Of a stretch of 64,000 bases of DNA, positions 27,647-36,740 are shown piece after piece (the stretch's first letter is position 1; each line of letters opens with the position of its first letter). The stretch is taken from assembly GCA_947489315.1 (NCBI GenBank), contig CANLCX010000001.1, positions 561,501 to 625,500 on the forward strand, in the 5' to 3' direction. Under the pieces are notes generated by a model. That model did not search any database and was not told the origin of the DNA. It saw only the letters and a list, made by a program, of their open reading frames with translations. The stretch is from an uncultured Sphingomonadaceae bacterium (GTDB lineage Bacteria; Pseudomonadota; Alphaproteobacteria; Sphingomonadales; Sphingomonadaceae). The position numbers were made by a program, and so were the translations under genes.

Positions 27647-30600
27647 TTAGAATTCTCCGGCTATCCCAAATCGGGCTGCGGTGTTTTTACCGCCTGCAAA
27701 AGACACGCCTCCGGTCAGGGCAAACGGATTGTCGGTGTCCAAGCGGTGAGCAAAAGAAAAACCCATGGCCACTTCACCGCGGTAGACAGCTCCGTTTGTG
27801 GTATAGCTGGTCTTGCCGGGTGCCGACGGGAAAGGAGCGGTGGTCAGCGCAACGGTTGCTGCGATACCGCGATTGGTTTCGCGCCGTTCCATCGCTGCCA
27901 GATCAAAAAGCTCGGTGACTTGCCCCTCCAGCCCGGTGACACGTCCCCCAAGATTGACGAGCCCGCCAACATCGAGCGAGGTTGAGCCAAGATTCCCGGC
28001 GGCATCGGTGGTGACGAGGCTGAGCGCGCCTTCTTGAGCAGCCTGACTGGCAGAAGAGGTGAGGCCGGAGATCCGCACTGTTGCGCCTTCGCCGCCGAGC
28101 GCGATCAGATTGTCGCGGTCTGCCATAGCATTCGGACCGATGGCAACAGCGCCTTCACCTGTGGCACTGGCACCGTTGCCCAACGCGATTGCGCCGTTTC
28201 CAATTGCGACGTTCAAATTACCGATCGCCACAGCGCCCGTCCCCGTGGCGGTGTTATCAGCACCTAGAGCTACTGCGCCTGTGCCAGTAGCAAAGTTCGG
28301 ATCACCGATGGCGACCGCACCATTGCCGGAGGCCATATTGCGCGAACCGATTGAGACGGCCTTGCCATTTATCGCTTTGGCACCAACCCCGATGGCCACA
28401 GACTCTTCACCGCTGGCCTCGCTGCCTGTGCCTATGGCCAAGGCATCCTGACCAGTGGCGCTGGCGCCGGGGCCATTGCTGTTGGTATCGAAATAAGCCA
28501 GCTCCGTACTGTTGGCCTCAGCCTGCGCCAGCGCGCGATTGGCATCGGTCTGCGCCTGCATCGCCTCGCTCCGCGCAGTATCCGCACCGGCTTGCGCTTT
28601 CACGGCATTTTCAAAAGCCTCGTCTGCTTTTGCTTGTGCCTCTACGACCCCCGCGCCCGCCTGATCCGCCGCCAGCTGCGCGGCCCGCGCTTCGGCGCGC
28701 GCCGTATCGGCTGTGGTTTGTGCGGTAGCGGCATTGGCAAAAGCCTCATCCGCACGGGTTTGGGCCGTGGCCGCATTGGCCAGTGCCGTATTGGCTGTAC
28801 CCTGCGCATTGGCAGCGGCGTCTGCAACCATAGTCAGCTGCCCGACATTGACCGCATCGGTGTCTTGCGTGCCCGCCGCAACATTGGTGATTTGCCGTTC
28901 AGCCCCGGTGGAACCGATCGACAAGCTGTTGTCCCGATCGGCGATAGAGTCTGCGCCCAGTGCTACTGCATTTTCCGCTGGCGCCTGGGCATCCATGCCT
29001 AGCGCAATGGCATCTCCACCCGATGCCACCGCGCCATCAGAATCCATATCACCGCCATCACCACCGATCGCAATCGCGCCATTGGCCTCCGCCCTGCTTC
29101 CGGCACCAACGGCAATGCTCTGTCTGCCCGATGCTGTACTGCTATTACCCATCGCTGTGCTGAAAAGCGCACTGGCTTCACTGTCATAACCTGTGGCGGT
29201 ACTGGCATCTCCGCTGGCCTCACTGAAACTACCTGTTGCCGTGCTGAAATTGCCCGAGGCTTGGCTCCGGGCGCCGGTGGCTGTGCTGCTTTCACCAGAG
29301 GCGCTGCTCCGATAACCATTGGCTGTCGCCCGGAAACCACTGGCCGCACTGAGCGCGCCAATGGCGATGCTGTCGTCACCGGTAGCGCTTGCCCTTATTC
29401 CGAAGGCGCTGGCATTGTCACCCGAAGCCCGCGCGCTGTTACCAACCGCGCTCGCACCTTCACCGCTTGCCTCGCTATTGTCACCGATTGCGGTGCTGCC
29501 AGCCGCCGAGGCCATAGCCCCGTCGCCGCATTCCAGCGTGTCGGCGGGATCGTCAGCGGTGCCGGGGATGCCGTCAGGACCGGGATTGTTGCGACAGCCG
29601 CTGGCGCCCGCCACTGCGATGGACGCATTAAGCTGGGCGAGGTTGACCGCATCGGTATCTTCGGTGCCCGCTGCGACATTTGCGATCTGCCGTTCGGCAC
29701 CCACCGCGCCAACCGACAGGCTGTCCTCACGATCAGCAACGGAACCAGCGCCCAATGCGATGGAGTTAAACGCAGTTGCCTGTGCATCATTGCCGAGGGC
29801 TACCGCATCCCCGCCGGAAGCAACTGCACCAAGAGTATCATCGTCCCCGCCATCGCTGCCGATCGCTATAGATTGGTCACCGGTGGCATCGGAGTTTACA
29901 CCGATGGCCGTGCTGTTTAAACCGGCTGCGCTGCTGTTATTTCCAAGTGCGGTGCTACGGTCACCGGCGGCATCACTGAAAGACCCGATGGCCGTGCTGC
30001 GGTCACCGGTGGCATCACTGAAAGACCCGATGGCCGCACTGCGGTCACCGATGGCGTCACTGAATGAACCAATGGCGATGCCGTCTACACCGCTGGCCTC
30101 ACTGAAGGAGCCAATGGCGATCCCCTCTTCACCGCTGGCGTCGCTGAATGAGCCAATGGCGATCCCCTCTTCACCGCTGGCCTTACTGAATACGCCAATG
30201 GCGATGCCCTCTATACCGCTGGCCTTACTGGTGCGGCCCATGGCAATGCTGCTTTCACCGCTGGCCTCACTCCTTGTACCGATTGCGGTGCTGTCTTCAC
30301 CGGTAGCGCTTGCCCTTGTTCCGAAGGCGATGGCATCATCACCCGAAGCTTGTGCGCTGTTACCAACCGCGCTCGCTCCGTCTCCGCTTGCCTCGCTATT
30401 GTCACCGATGGCTGTGCTGCCGGCCGCCGAGGCCATAGCCCCGTCACCGCATTCGAGTGTGTCGGCAGGATCGTCGGCATTACCCGGGATGCCGTCAAGT
30501 CCGGGATTGTTGCGACAGCCGCTGGCGCCAGCCGTCGCGATAGAGGCGTTAAGCTGTGCCAGGTTCACAGCATCGGTATTCTCGGTGCCTGCCGCAACGT

Positions 30601-33295
30601 TGGTTATCTGCCGCTCACCGCCGACAAAGCCGACCGATAAACTGTTGGCGCGATTGGCAATGGATCCAGCGCCCAGCGCCACCGAATTAATCGCCGTTGC
30701 CTGTGTTTCATTACCGATTGCAATCGCGCCCCTGGCGGAGGCGGTAGCGGCAAGAGCGCCAATATTGTTGGGATCGTCGCCATCTGCACCAATAGCGATA
30801 GACTGCTCACCGCTGGCCACACTTCTTGAACCGACGGCGGTGCTGCGGTCACCGCTGGCTTCACTGAGAGAACCGAGTGCGGTGCTATATGCACTGGTTG
30901 CGCCGCTGGAAGTTCCGATGGCGGTGCTGCGTTCACCGCTGGCCACACTAGCCTGCCCGGTAGCAGTGCTGCTGATACCGCTAGATTCACTGAAAGTTCC
31001 GGTAGCGGTGCCACCGACCCCGCTGGCCCGACTGTCGCGTCCGATAGCGGTGCTGTTGATACCACTGGCCTCGCTGGAAGCCCCGATGGCGGCGCTGCCC
31101 AAACCGCTGGCCACGCTGTCAAATCCGGCGGCGGTACTGCGTGCAGCACTGGCCTGGCTGGAAGCTCCAATGGCGATGCTGCCGGTCCCGCTCGCCGCAC
31201 TTCCGGATCCGAACGCGCTTGCTTGGGCATTGTTGGCCAATGCATCATTGCCCACTGCCGTGCTGTCATCGCCCGTGGCCCGCGCGCCCAGAGTGTCCGC
31301 ATCTCGACCATCTTCGCCAATGGCAATGGAGCGCACGCCGGTGCTTCGAGAATCTATACCAACCGCGACCGAACCCGCGCCGGTGGCTTGCGCTCCGCCA
31401 CCAAGCGCAGTGGAACCCGACGCAATTGCACCCAATCCAAGCGCCACCGCCCGTTCGCTGCTCGCCTGTGCATCATTGCCGATTGCAATGGCGCCATTGG
31501 CCGAGGCAATCGCACCAGATTCGTCAATGTCATCGCCATCCGCGCCGATAGCGATAGATTGGTTACCGGCAGCCTCACTGCTGGCCCCTAGGGCGGTGCT
31601 ATATGCACTGGTTGCCCCGCTGGAAGATCCGATGGCGGTGCTGCGTTCACCGGTCGCCTCACTAAAAACCCCGAGCGCGACGCTGCGATCACCAATGGCA
31701 AAACTGAAAACCCCGATTGCGACGCTGCGATCACCAATGGCGTCACTGAATGCGCCAATTGCTGTGCTGCTGAAAGCGATGGCCTCACTGAATGCGCCAA
31801 TGGCTGTGCTGTTGTCACCGATGGCGTCACTGAATGCGCCAATGGCGGTGCCGTTGTCATCGCTAGCGAGACTCCGAGCACCGATTGCGGTACTGTCTTC
31901 ATCGCTGGCAATCGCATCATTGCCGACCGCAGTACTGTACTCCCCAGAAGCAACCGCACCCAGAGTATCCGCATCCTCGCCATCTTCGCCAATCGCGATT
32001 GAGCGATCCCCTGTCGCCTGCGCATCAATGCCGACCGCAACCGATCCCGCACCTGTGGCCTGCGCCCCGCCGCCGACAGCCGTTGATCCCGAGGCGATCG
32101 CGCCAAGACCAAGAGCCACCGCCCGTTCGCTTGTTGCCTGCGCATCAGCACCGATCGCGACCGCGCCGTTCGCAGAGGCAATCGCGCCTTGGTCATCGGC
32201 ATCCTCGCCATCTTCACCGATCGCAATCGAACGATCTCCGGACCCGTCACTTTCCGCTCCGAGAGCGATGCTGTTAAGGCCGGTTCCCGAAGAGCCTCCG
32301 AGCAATGCCGCATCAAGCTGGGCCTTGTTCACCGCATCGGTATCCAGGGTCCCCGCTGCTACATTGACAATTTGTCGTTCCGCGCCGCTTGCACCGACTG
32401 AAATACTGTTTTCGCGGTCAGCCACTGATGTCGCGCCGAGAGCAACCGAATTGCGTGCGCTCGCCATGGCCTCAGTGCCTATCGCAATGGCATCTATGCC
32501 AGAGACCAACGCGCCAACGAAACTGCCGTTAGAACCATAACTCCCGATCGCAATCGCACCTCGCGCGTTCGCTTCACTTCTCACCCCCAAGGCCACGCTG
32601 AGGCGCCCGGTGGCTTGACTGTTGTCGCCAACCGCCGTGCTGTCAGCCGCACTCGCGAGAGCTGAACCTCCGATTGCAGTGGCGGAGCCCGCGTTTGCAA
32701 GAGCTGAGCCTCCGATTGCGATGGCAGAACCAGCGGTCGCCTTACTGGCATTACCAATGGCGATACTTTGGTTGGCGGTCGCTTGAGCCAGCCCACCCAT
32801 TGCAGATGCGCCGTCTGCACTCGCCAGGCTGTTTATCCCGATCGCGGTGCTGTTGTTCCCGCTAGCCTCGCTGGCAGAACCTATTGCAGTGCTTCCGATT
32901 TCCAAGGCTTTGCTATTAGATCCATAGGCCGTTGAGATACCGGCTGTTGCTCTACTTCCCTTTCCGGCTGCAGTGGAGAAGAGGCCGGTTGCCTGGCTGT
33001 CTTGACCGATGGCCGTGGCGGCCATGCCGCTCGCGTTGCTATTTTGGCCGAAGGCGGTGCTGGTATCGCCGGTCGCAGCCGCTCCAACCCCGCAAGCCAG
33101 CTGTTCGTCATTTCCTTCGGCATTCGCGCCGCCGTCATTGTCGGTGCCGGGGTCGACTTCGCCATTATTATTCCGGTCGAGCAAACATGTTTCGGCCGCA
33201 GCAGGATTGGCGGCGGCAAGGGCCGCGATGCTGGTGGCGACAAGAAGGCCGCAACGGATGGTTCGGGGGCGGATTGTTTGGGTTGATGGCGTCAT
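27647..33295 (-). CDS. Giant YadA-like trimeric autotransporter adhesin
   Basis: A 1,882-residue surface protein. Signal peptide 1 to ~35. A Ca-site-like segment near the start (DRNNNGEVDPGTDNDG) is followed by dozens of 14-residue head repeats of the type STAIGxxSxASGxx (YadA/Hep-Hag head). Four neck-like motifs of the form AERQIxNVAAGTxDTDAVN lie near residues 320, 905, 1210 and 1480. After the fourth comes an Ala-rich coiled-coil stalk (about 1490-1600), a second short head block (about 1610-1740), then the membrane anchor, ending in SFAGGKNTAARFGIAGEF. It trimerises, inserts its C-terminal barrel in the outer membrane and exports its own stalk and head, mediating adhesion or aggregation. 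A ~240-bp segment around 29,460-29,700 is closely repeated at 30,380-30,620, so length changes by recombination are likely. Confidence 0.93.
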   Translation of the reverse strand: MTPSTQTIRPRTIRCGLLVATSIAALAAANPAAAETCLLDRNNNGEVDPGTDNDGGANAEGNDEQLACGVGAAATGDTSTAFGQNSNASGMAATAIGQDSQATGLFSTAAGKGSRATAGISTAYGSNSKALEIGSTAIGSASEASGNNSTAIGINSLASADGASAMGGLAQATANQSIAIGNASKATAGSAIAIGGSALANAGSATAIGGSALASAADSTAVGDNSQATGRLSVALGVRSEANARGAIAIGSYGSNGSFVGALVSGIDAIAIGTEAMASARNSVALGATSVADRENSISVGASGAERQIVNVAAGTLDTDAVNKAQLDAALLGGSSGTGLNSIALGAESDGSGDRSIAIGEDGEDADDQGAIASANGAVAIGADAQATSERAVALGLGAIASGSTAVGGGAQATGAGSVAVGIDAQATGDRSIAIGEDGEDADTLGAVASGEYSTAVGNDAIASDEDSTAIGARSLASDDNGTAIGAFSDAIGDNSTAIGAFSEAIAFSSTAIGAFSDAIGDRSVAIGVFSFAIGDRSVALGVFSEATGERSTAIGSSSGATSAYSTALGASSEAAGNQSIAIGADGDDIDESGAIASANGAIAIGNDAQASSERAVALGLGAIASGSTALGGGAQATGAGSVAVGIDSRSTGVRSIAIGEDGRDADTLGARATGDDSTAVGNDALANNAQASAFGSGSAASGTGSIAIGASSQASAARSTAAGFDSVASGLGSAAIGASSEASGINSTAIGRDSRASGVGGTATGTFSESSGISSTATGQASVASGERSTAIGTSSGATSAYSTALGSLSEASGDRSTAVGSRSVASGEQSIAIGADGDDPNNIGALAATASARGAIAIGNETQATAINSVALGAGSIANRANSLSVGFVGGERQITNVAAGTENTDAVNLAQLNASIATAGASGCRNNPGLDGIPGNADDPADTLECGDGAMASAAGSTAIGDNSEASGDGASAVGNSAQASGDDAIAFGTRASATGEDSTAIGTRSEASGESSIAMGRTSKASGIEGIAIGVFSKASGEEGIAIGSFSDASGEEGIAIGSFSEASGVDGIAIGSFSDAIGDRSAAIGSFSDATGDRSTAIGSFSDAAGDRSTALGNNSSAAGLNSTAIGVNSDATGDQSIAIGSDGGDDDTLGAVASGGDAVALGNDAQATAFNSIALGAGSVADREDSLSVGAVGAERQIANVAAGTEDTDAVNLAQLNASIAVAGASGCRNNPGPDGIPGTADDPADTLECGDGAMASAAGSTAIGDNSEASGEGASAVGNSARASGDNASAFGIRASATGDDSIAIGALSAASGFRATANGYRSSASGESSTATGARSQASGNFSTATGSFSEASGDASTATGYDSEASALFSTAMGNSSTASGRQSIAVGAGSRAEANGAIAIGGDGGDMDSDGAVASGGDAIALGMDAQAPAENAVALGADSIADRDNSLSIGSTGAERQITNVAAGTQDTDAVNVGQLTMVADAAANAQGTANTALANAATAQTRADEAFANAATAQTTADTARAEARAAQLAADQAGAGVVEAQAKADEAFENAVKAQAGADTARSEAMQAQTDANRALAQAEANSTELAYFDTNSNGPGASATGQDALAIGTGSEASGEESVAIGVGAKAINGKAVSIGSRNMASGNGAVAIGDPNFATGTGAVALGADNTATGTGAVAIGNLNVAIGNGAIALGNGASATGEGAVAIGPNAMADRDNLIALGGEGATVRISGLTSSASQAAQEGALSLVTTDAAGNLGSTSLDVGGLVNLGGRVTGLEGQVTELFDLAAMERRETNRGIAATVALTTAPFPSAPGKTSYTTNGAVYRGEVAMGFSFAHRLDTDNPFALTGGVSFAGGKNTAARFGIAGEF

Positions 33296-33449
33296 GATGC
33301 AAATTCCTTGATGGGAGTGATAGCCAATGTGGCCGTGTGACGGGCTGGGTCAGCCCGATAGTGTCTGTGGGATATCTGGAGCGCCTGTGGGCTCGCGCGA
33401 AATGGACGGGACACCGGGGAGCATCCCGCCCATTCCCGCGGGTGCCTAC

Positions 33450-33524
33450 TCATGCGCCCTCGACATCGAACCTTCGCGGTTCGAATTTCGGTCGCGCAAA
33501 AGCGCGTGTATAATCGTGGGTCAT
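33450..33524 (-). CDS. Possible 24-residue leader ORF upstream of the adhesin
   Basis: A 25-codon frame starting MTHDYTRAFARPKF, with a perfect GGAGG Shine-Dalgarno 5 nt before the ATG. It ends 154 nt before the adhesin start on the same strand. The frame covers two stem-loops at DNA level (TCGAACC/GGTTCGA at 33466-33484 and a CGCGC/GCGCG hairpin near 33491-33507). Rich in Arg and Phe. It could be a leader peptide or an unannotated small protein; unsupported by homology. Confidence 0.4.
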   Translation of the reverse strand: MTHDYTRAFARPKFEPRRFDVEGA

Positions 33525-33720
33525 ATGGTCCTCCCCGGTGCTTTCAAACCGCCCGTGTCTGATCGATCATGGGCGCGGAAACGGAGAGCGGTGACGATGA
33601 CTGGCCCCTGGGCCAAGTCCGTCCGTTTGCAATTGCCGTTGCCAGCCATTGCAGTTCCGATCCGTTTCTGAGATGGTGTAAACATCGGTAACAGTGGGTA
33701 ATAAAGGGGTCGCAGCCAGA

Positions 33721-33751
33721 TTGTCCGAAACGCGCTCAATTTTGTCCGAAA
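33721..33751. promoter_or_regulatory. Direct repeat TTGTCCGAAA x2 with 21-bp period, probable AraC-type operator
   Basis: TTGTCCGAAA occurs at 33721-33730 and 33742-33751, exactly 21 bp (two helical turns) apart on the same face, the layout bound by AraC-type tandem HTH dimers. It lies 43 bp before the start of the 7TM/AraC-HTH gene and in the divergent region of the adhesin. Autoregulation and adhesin control are inferred. Confidence 0.55.
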
Positions 33752-33794
33752 TATGGTGTTGGCGGTCCCGATCGCTTGTCGAGGGACGCAACAT

Positions 33795-35585
33795 ATGCCC
33801 GATTTTTGGCGAATCACGATGATCAGAGCTACACAGATAGGTGTAGTTTTTTCGCTTTTGATGGCGATTTGCGCTTTCTTAGCACTGTCACCGGCCCATG
33901 CGCAGAGCGCGGACCCAAACTGCATCCATAGTGGTGACAAGACCGCCGCGACCAACAGCCTCGCAGATTTGCCGCAGGGACAGTTAAAGCCGCTTTCCAC
34001 CAGTTATTTTCTGGATCCCGAGGGACGCATCGACGCCGATGAGATAACCGCCCAGAATTTCACCTTCACGCCGTGCCAAACCCAATTTGAAACCCCGCGA
34101 TCCCCCGGCGCATTGTGGTTGAGATTCACAGCCCGCAATCCCCATGCTGGTGACCAAATCTGGGGCGTCTCGTTCATGGAAACCGTGCTCGATGATGTCA
34201 CCCTGTTTGAAGCGCGGGGCAGCGGGCTTGTTCGGATAGCGCAAGATGGCCGGACCGTCCCGGCGGCACAAAGCGACAATGACAGGCTGCAAACCGCTGT
34301 CTCCTTCCCCATCGCAGCGGGGCAGGAGAAAACCTATTATGTGCGCGTTTCGGGTACTTATGCGCCAACTGTGGCGCCGGTTATCGGATCGGTCAATCTG
34401 CTGTCCAGCTGGTCAACCGGTTTTTCCGCGATATCGGCCTTGCTGCTGGTCTTTTGTATCATCATGACGATATTCAGCCTGATCCTGTTCCGCCATATCG
34501 ATCCGCGTTTCTATCAATATTATGCGGCCTATCTAATCGGCATGTTCTTTATGACTTTCCTGTATGACGGGTGGCCGAACATGATATTCGGTTCGACTAT
34601 ATCGACACAACAATGGCGACCGTTTATTGAACTGGCATCCGGTCTGGTGATGATCGCCAATATTCAATATTGCCGGATACTCCTGACCATCGATACCGAC
34701 CCGCAGAAACGAAAGCAGGCGGTATTTCATTGGCTAACCGGCCTTGGCGTGATTGGCACGATCTGGGCGATGATCGACCCGTTTAATATGGGAACGCCGG
34801 TTGCGATACTGCTCATCATCAACCCGTTTGTCCTGCTCTATGTATCAGGGCGAAAAATGTTCGATGGCGTAAAACATGCGGTCCCGGTTTTCGCCTCGTT
34901 GCTGGCGCTCACCATCGGCTTGTTTTCATCGCTCTATTTCTTCAAATTTCCGACCAGTTTCACGGAAGCGAACTCGGCATTTGAGCTGATAACAATCCGC
35001 CCGATAACATTAAGCTATGCCAGCTCGACCATCGTTGAAGGTATCTTCATGATGATCGCCATCTCTATCATGATCAACGCCATGCAAAAGCAGAGAAATA
35101 TGGCCGTTAGCGAAGCGATAAAGCTTCGTGAAGAAATGGCGCTGTCGGAACAACAACGCGAGGAGGTGGAGGACGCTGCTGGATTGCGGGCAGAAACGCT
35201 CACCGCTCTTCTCGCCAGCGACATGGATAAAAAACTGCCGCTACCGGCCGAACAGGGTTTTCTCGATCGCGCAACCCAATCGGTTATTGCAAATATCAAC
35301 CAGCGCGGGTTTGGCGCGGGCGCTCTGGCCGCGGAACTGGGGGTCACGGAAAAAACTCTGGGCCGCCGCTTGAAAAAGTCACAAGGACTGGCACCCGCGG
35401 CCTTCATTCGATCCATACGCTTGAGCTATGCGCGTGATCTGATATTGCTCCGCCAGTTTGATACGGTTGCCGCGATTGCCAATGCCTCCGGATTTTCAAG
35501 CGTAGGGCATTTCGCCAAATTATATCGTAAGGAATTCAGAACAACACCCAGCGAAGCGCTTAAGTCACTCGAAACTGCAGCTTAG
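33795..35585 (+). CDS. 7TM-DISM-type membrane receptor with C-terminal AraC HTH
   Basis: A 596-residue protein from ATG 33795, chosen because GAGGGA lies 8 nt upstream (a start at 33753 is open but lacks one). An N-terminal signal segment (IGVVFSLLMAICAFLALSPAHA) leads to a periplasmic sensory domain (about 45-200) resembling 7TMR-DISM extracellular domain 2 (ALWLRFTARNP, YYVRVSGTYAP). Seven membrane helices follow (about 210-430), then a short coiled coil (LREEMALSEQQREEVE) and an AraC-type HTH (about 500-590; LAAELGVTEKTLGRRLKKSQG, IANASGFSSVGHFAKLYRKEF). It should sense an envelope ligand and act directly on DNA. It is divergent from the adhesin across 0.5 kb. Confidence 0.85.
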   Translation: MPDFWRITMIRATQIGVVFSLLMAICAFLALSPAHAQSADPNCIHSGDKTAATNSLADLPQGQLKPLSTSYFLDPEGRIDADEITAQNFTFTPCQTQFETPRSPGALWLRFTARNPHAGDQIWGVSFMETVLDDVTLFEARGSGLVRIAQDGRTVPAAQSDNDRLQTAVSFPIAAGQEKTYYVRVSGTYAPTVAPVIGSVNLLSSWSTGFSAISALLLVFCIIMTIFSLILFRHIDPRFYQYYAAYLIGMFFMTFLYDGWPNMIFGSTISTQQWRPFIELASGLVMIANIQYCRILLTIDTDPQKRKQAVFHWLTGLGVIGTIWAMIDPFNMGTPVAILLIINPFVLLYVSGRKMFDGVKHAVPVFASLLALTIGLFSSLYFFKFPTSFTEANSAFELITIRPITLSYASSTIVEGIFMMIAISIMINAMQKQRNMAVSEAIKLREEMALSEQQREEVEDAAGLRAETLTALLASDMDKKLPLPAEQGFLDRATQSVIANINQRGFGAGALAAELGVTEKTLGRRLKKSQGLAPAAFIRSIRLSYARDLILLRQFDTVAAIANASGFSSVGHFAKLYRKEFRTTPSEALKSLETAA

Positions 35586-35644
35586 AGATTCTCGGATGAT
35601 ATCCTGTTGGAACGAACGCAAATGATACTCGGACGCGGCAGGCT

Positions 35645-35674
35645 AATGTCCGCTTTCGGGGTGAAGCAGCCATT
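35645..35674. repeat. Palindromic intergenic repeat, copy D (degenerate)
   Basis: AATGTCCGCTT and AAGCAGCCATT arms with 8 nt between; two mismatches. It sits between the convergent 7TM/AraC gene and the DUF6607 gene and belongs to the same family as copies A-C. Confidence 0.65.
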
Positions 35675-35730
35675 GAATGATATCTGATTGTCGTTCAGTA
35701 ATTATCCGATGCGGTGGAGTTCTGAGCCGA

Positions 35731-36723
35731 TTATATCGCACCCGGCTTAGTGGCATTTGCAATGAGTTCGCGTGCCTTTTTAGCAGCACTCCCCGCATCC
35801 ATTTCACCATCCGCGATCTTGGTTCCCATTTCCAGCAGCTCCGCACTGATCACAGTTCCGGTTTGGGCTTCTTCTTCAACGGTTACGCCATTATTTGATG
35901 CAAAACTTGTCTCCCAGGACTTACGGACTTCCGCCCAATATTCCTGCGTTTTTGTCCAATAATCTTCAGCTGCCTGAACATTATAGCCATCAAATTTGGT
36001 ATAGGTGTTGAGGACATATTCCTGAACAATAGGCACAAGCTTTCCGTCGACCGGTCCCATTTTCGTATTGTCCTGAAAGTGGATCCAGCCATTTGGCATT
36101 GGGCTGTGGCGGTTGATGGAATAATAGCGATCATAGACGGGATCCCGCACCGCATCGCGCCGGGCCAATGGGCGCCAAGTCCAGCTGGAGCGCCAGCGCC
36201 GCACGCCGCCTTGGGTTTCCCATTCCCCGAGACCGGCATAGCGTGGGCTATCATCCACCTGATAGACGGTTTGCGACCAACGGCCGTTGCGGCGTTTTTC
36301 GGATATCGGCTGATATTCCCAGCTGTTGCGATCGGAATAGGCGAGGATTTTTTCTGGCTCATATTCCCAATCCTGGCGCCAATGTTTGACGATGAAATCG
36401 CTGTCTCCTGTGTCGACGACTAGCAGATGCTGAAGAACGATTTTTGTCCCGGTATCTTCGACGATTTTCACCACTTCATGGCCACCGGAAATTTTGCGCT
36501 CCCGCGCTTCATAGTCAGAGACCCATGGTGTCGATTCCTGCATATCAAAACGGACTTTGAAATTGCCAGCCATAGCCAAGATGTCGGCTCGGTCTGCTTC
36601 AAAGGCTGTCTTTTCAACATCGGCTGCGCGATCTGGAATAGGGGGGTGAGCAAGCGCCGGAGAGGTTATGAGTGCCAATGAAAATAGCGCGGTGCTGAGC
36701 CTTATTGTATATTTGATAGACAT
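35731..36723 (-). CDS. DUF6607 family exported protein
   Basis: A 330-residue protein with a signal peptide (LSTALFSLALITSPALA). The body has features of DUF6607: VLQHLLVV, FIVKHWRQDWEYEP, QVDDSPRYAG, RSSWTWRPLARRDA and WIHFQDNTK. The function is not known; the family is usually found with TonB-dependent haem or iron receptors, as here (17 nt after the receptor gene). A periplasmic helper or haem-handling protein is the working idea. Probably co-transcribed with and Fur-regulated through the receptor promoter. Confidence 0.82.
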   Translation of the reverse strand: MSIKYTIRLSTALFSLALITSPALAHPPIPDRAADVEKTAFEADRADILAMAGNFKVRFDMQESTPWVSDYEARERKISGGHEVVKIVEDTGTKIVLQHLLVVDTGDSDFIVKHWRQDWEYEPEKILAYSDRNSWEYQPISEKRRNGRWSQTVYQVDDSPRYAGLGEWETQGGVRRWRSSWTWRPLARRDAVRDPVYDRYYSINRHSPMPNGWIHFQDNTKMGPVDGKLVPIVQEYVLNTYTKFDGYNVQAAEDYWTKTQEYWAEVRKSWETSFASNNGVTVEEEAQTGTVISAELLEMGTKIADGEMDAGSAAKKARELIANATKPGAI

Positions 36724-36740
36724 GATATTTCTCCCAAAAT

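Noticed and set aside
29319-32540. A 1,073-codon open frame on the plus strand opposite the adhesin
   Set aside because: It is antisense to the repeated head region, with a monotonous Ala/Ser/Pro-rich translation; the repeat unit simply has no stop in that frame. The YadA-type protein explains the DNA.
33466-33507. GGTTCGAAT resembling a tRNA T-loop
   Set aside because: No acceptor or anticodon stem can be drawn; it is the arm of a TCGAACC/GGTTCGA hairpin.
33327-33671. A 114-codon plus-strand frame in the adhesin/receptor gap
   Set aside because: It has a Pro/Arg-rich, unstructured translation, no ribosome-binding site, and runs through hairpins and the opposite small ORF.
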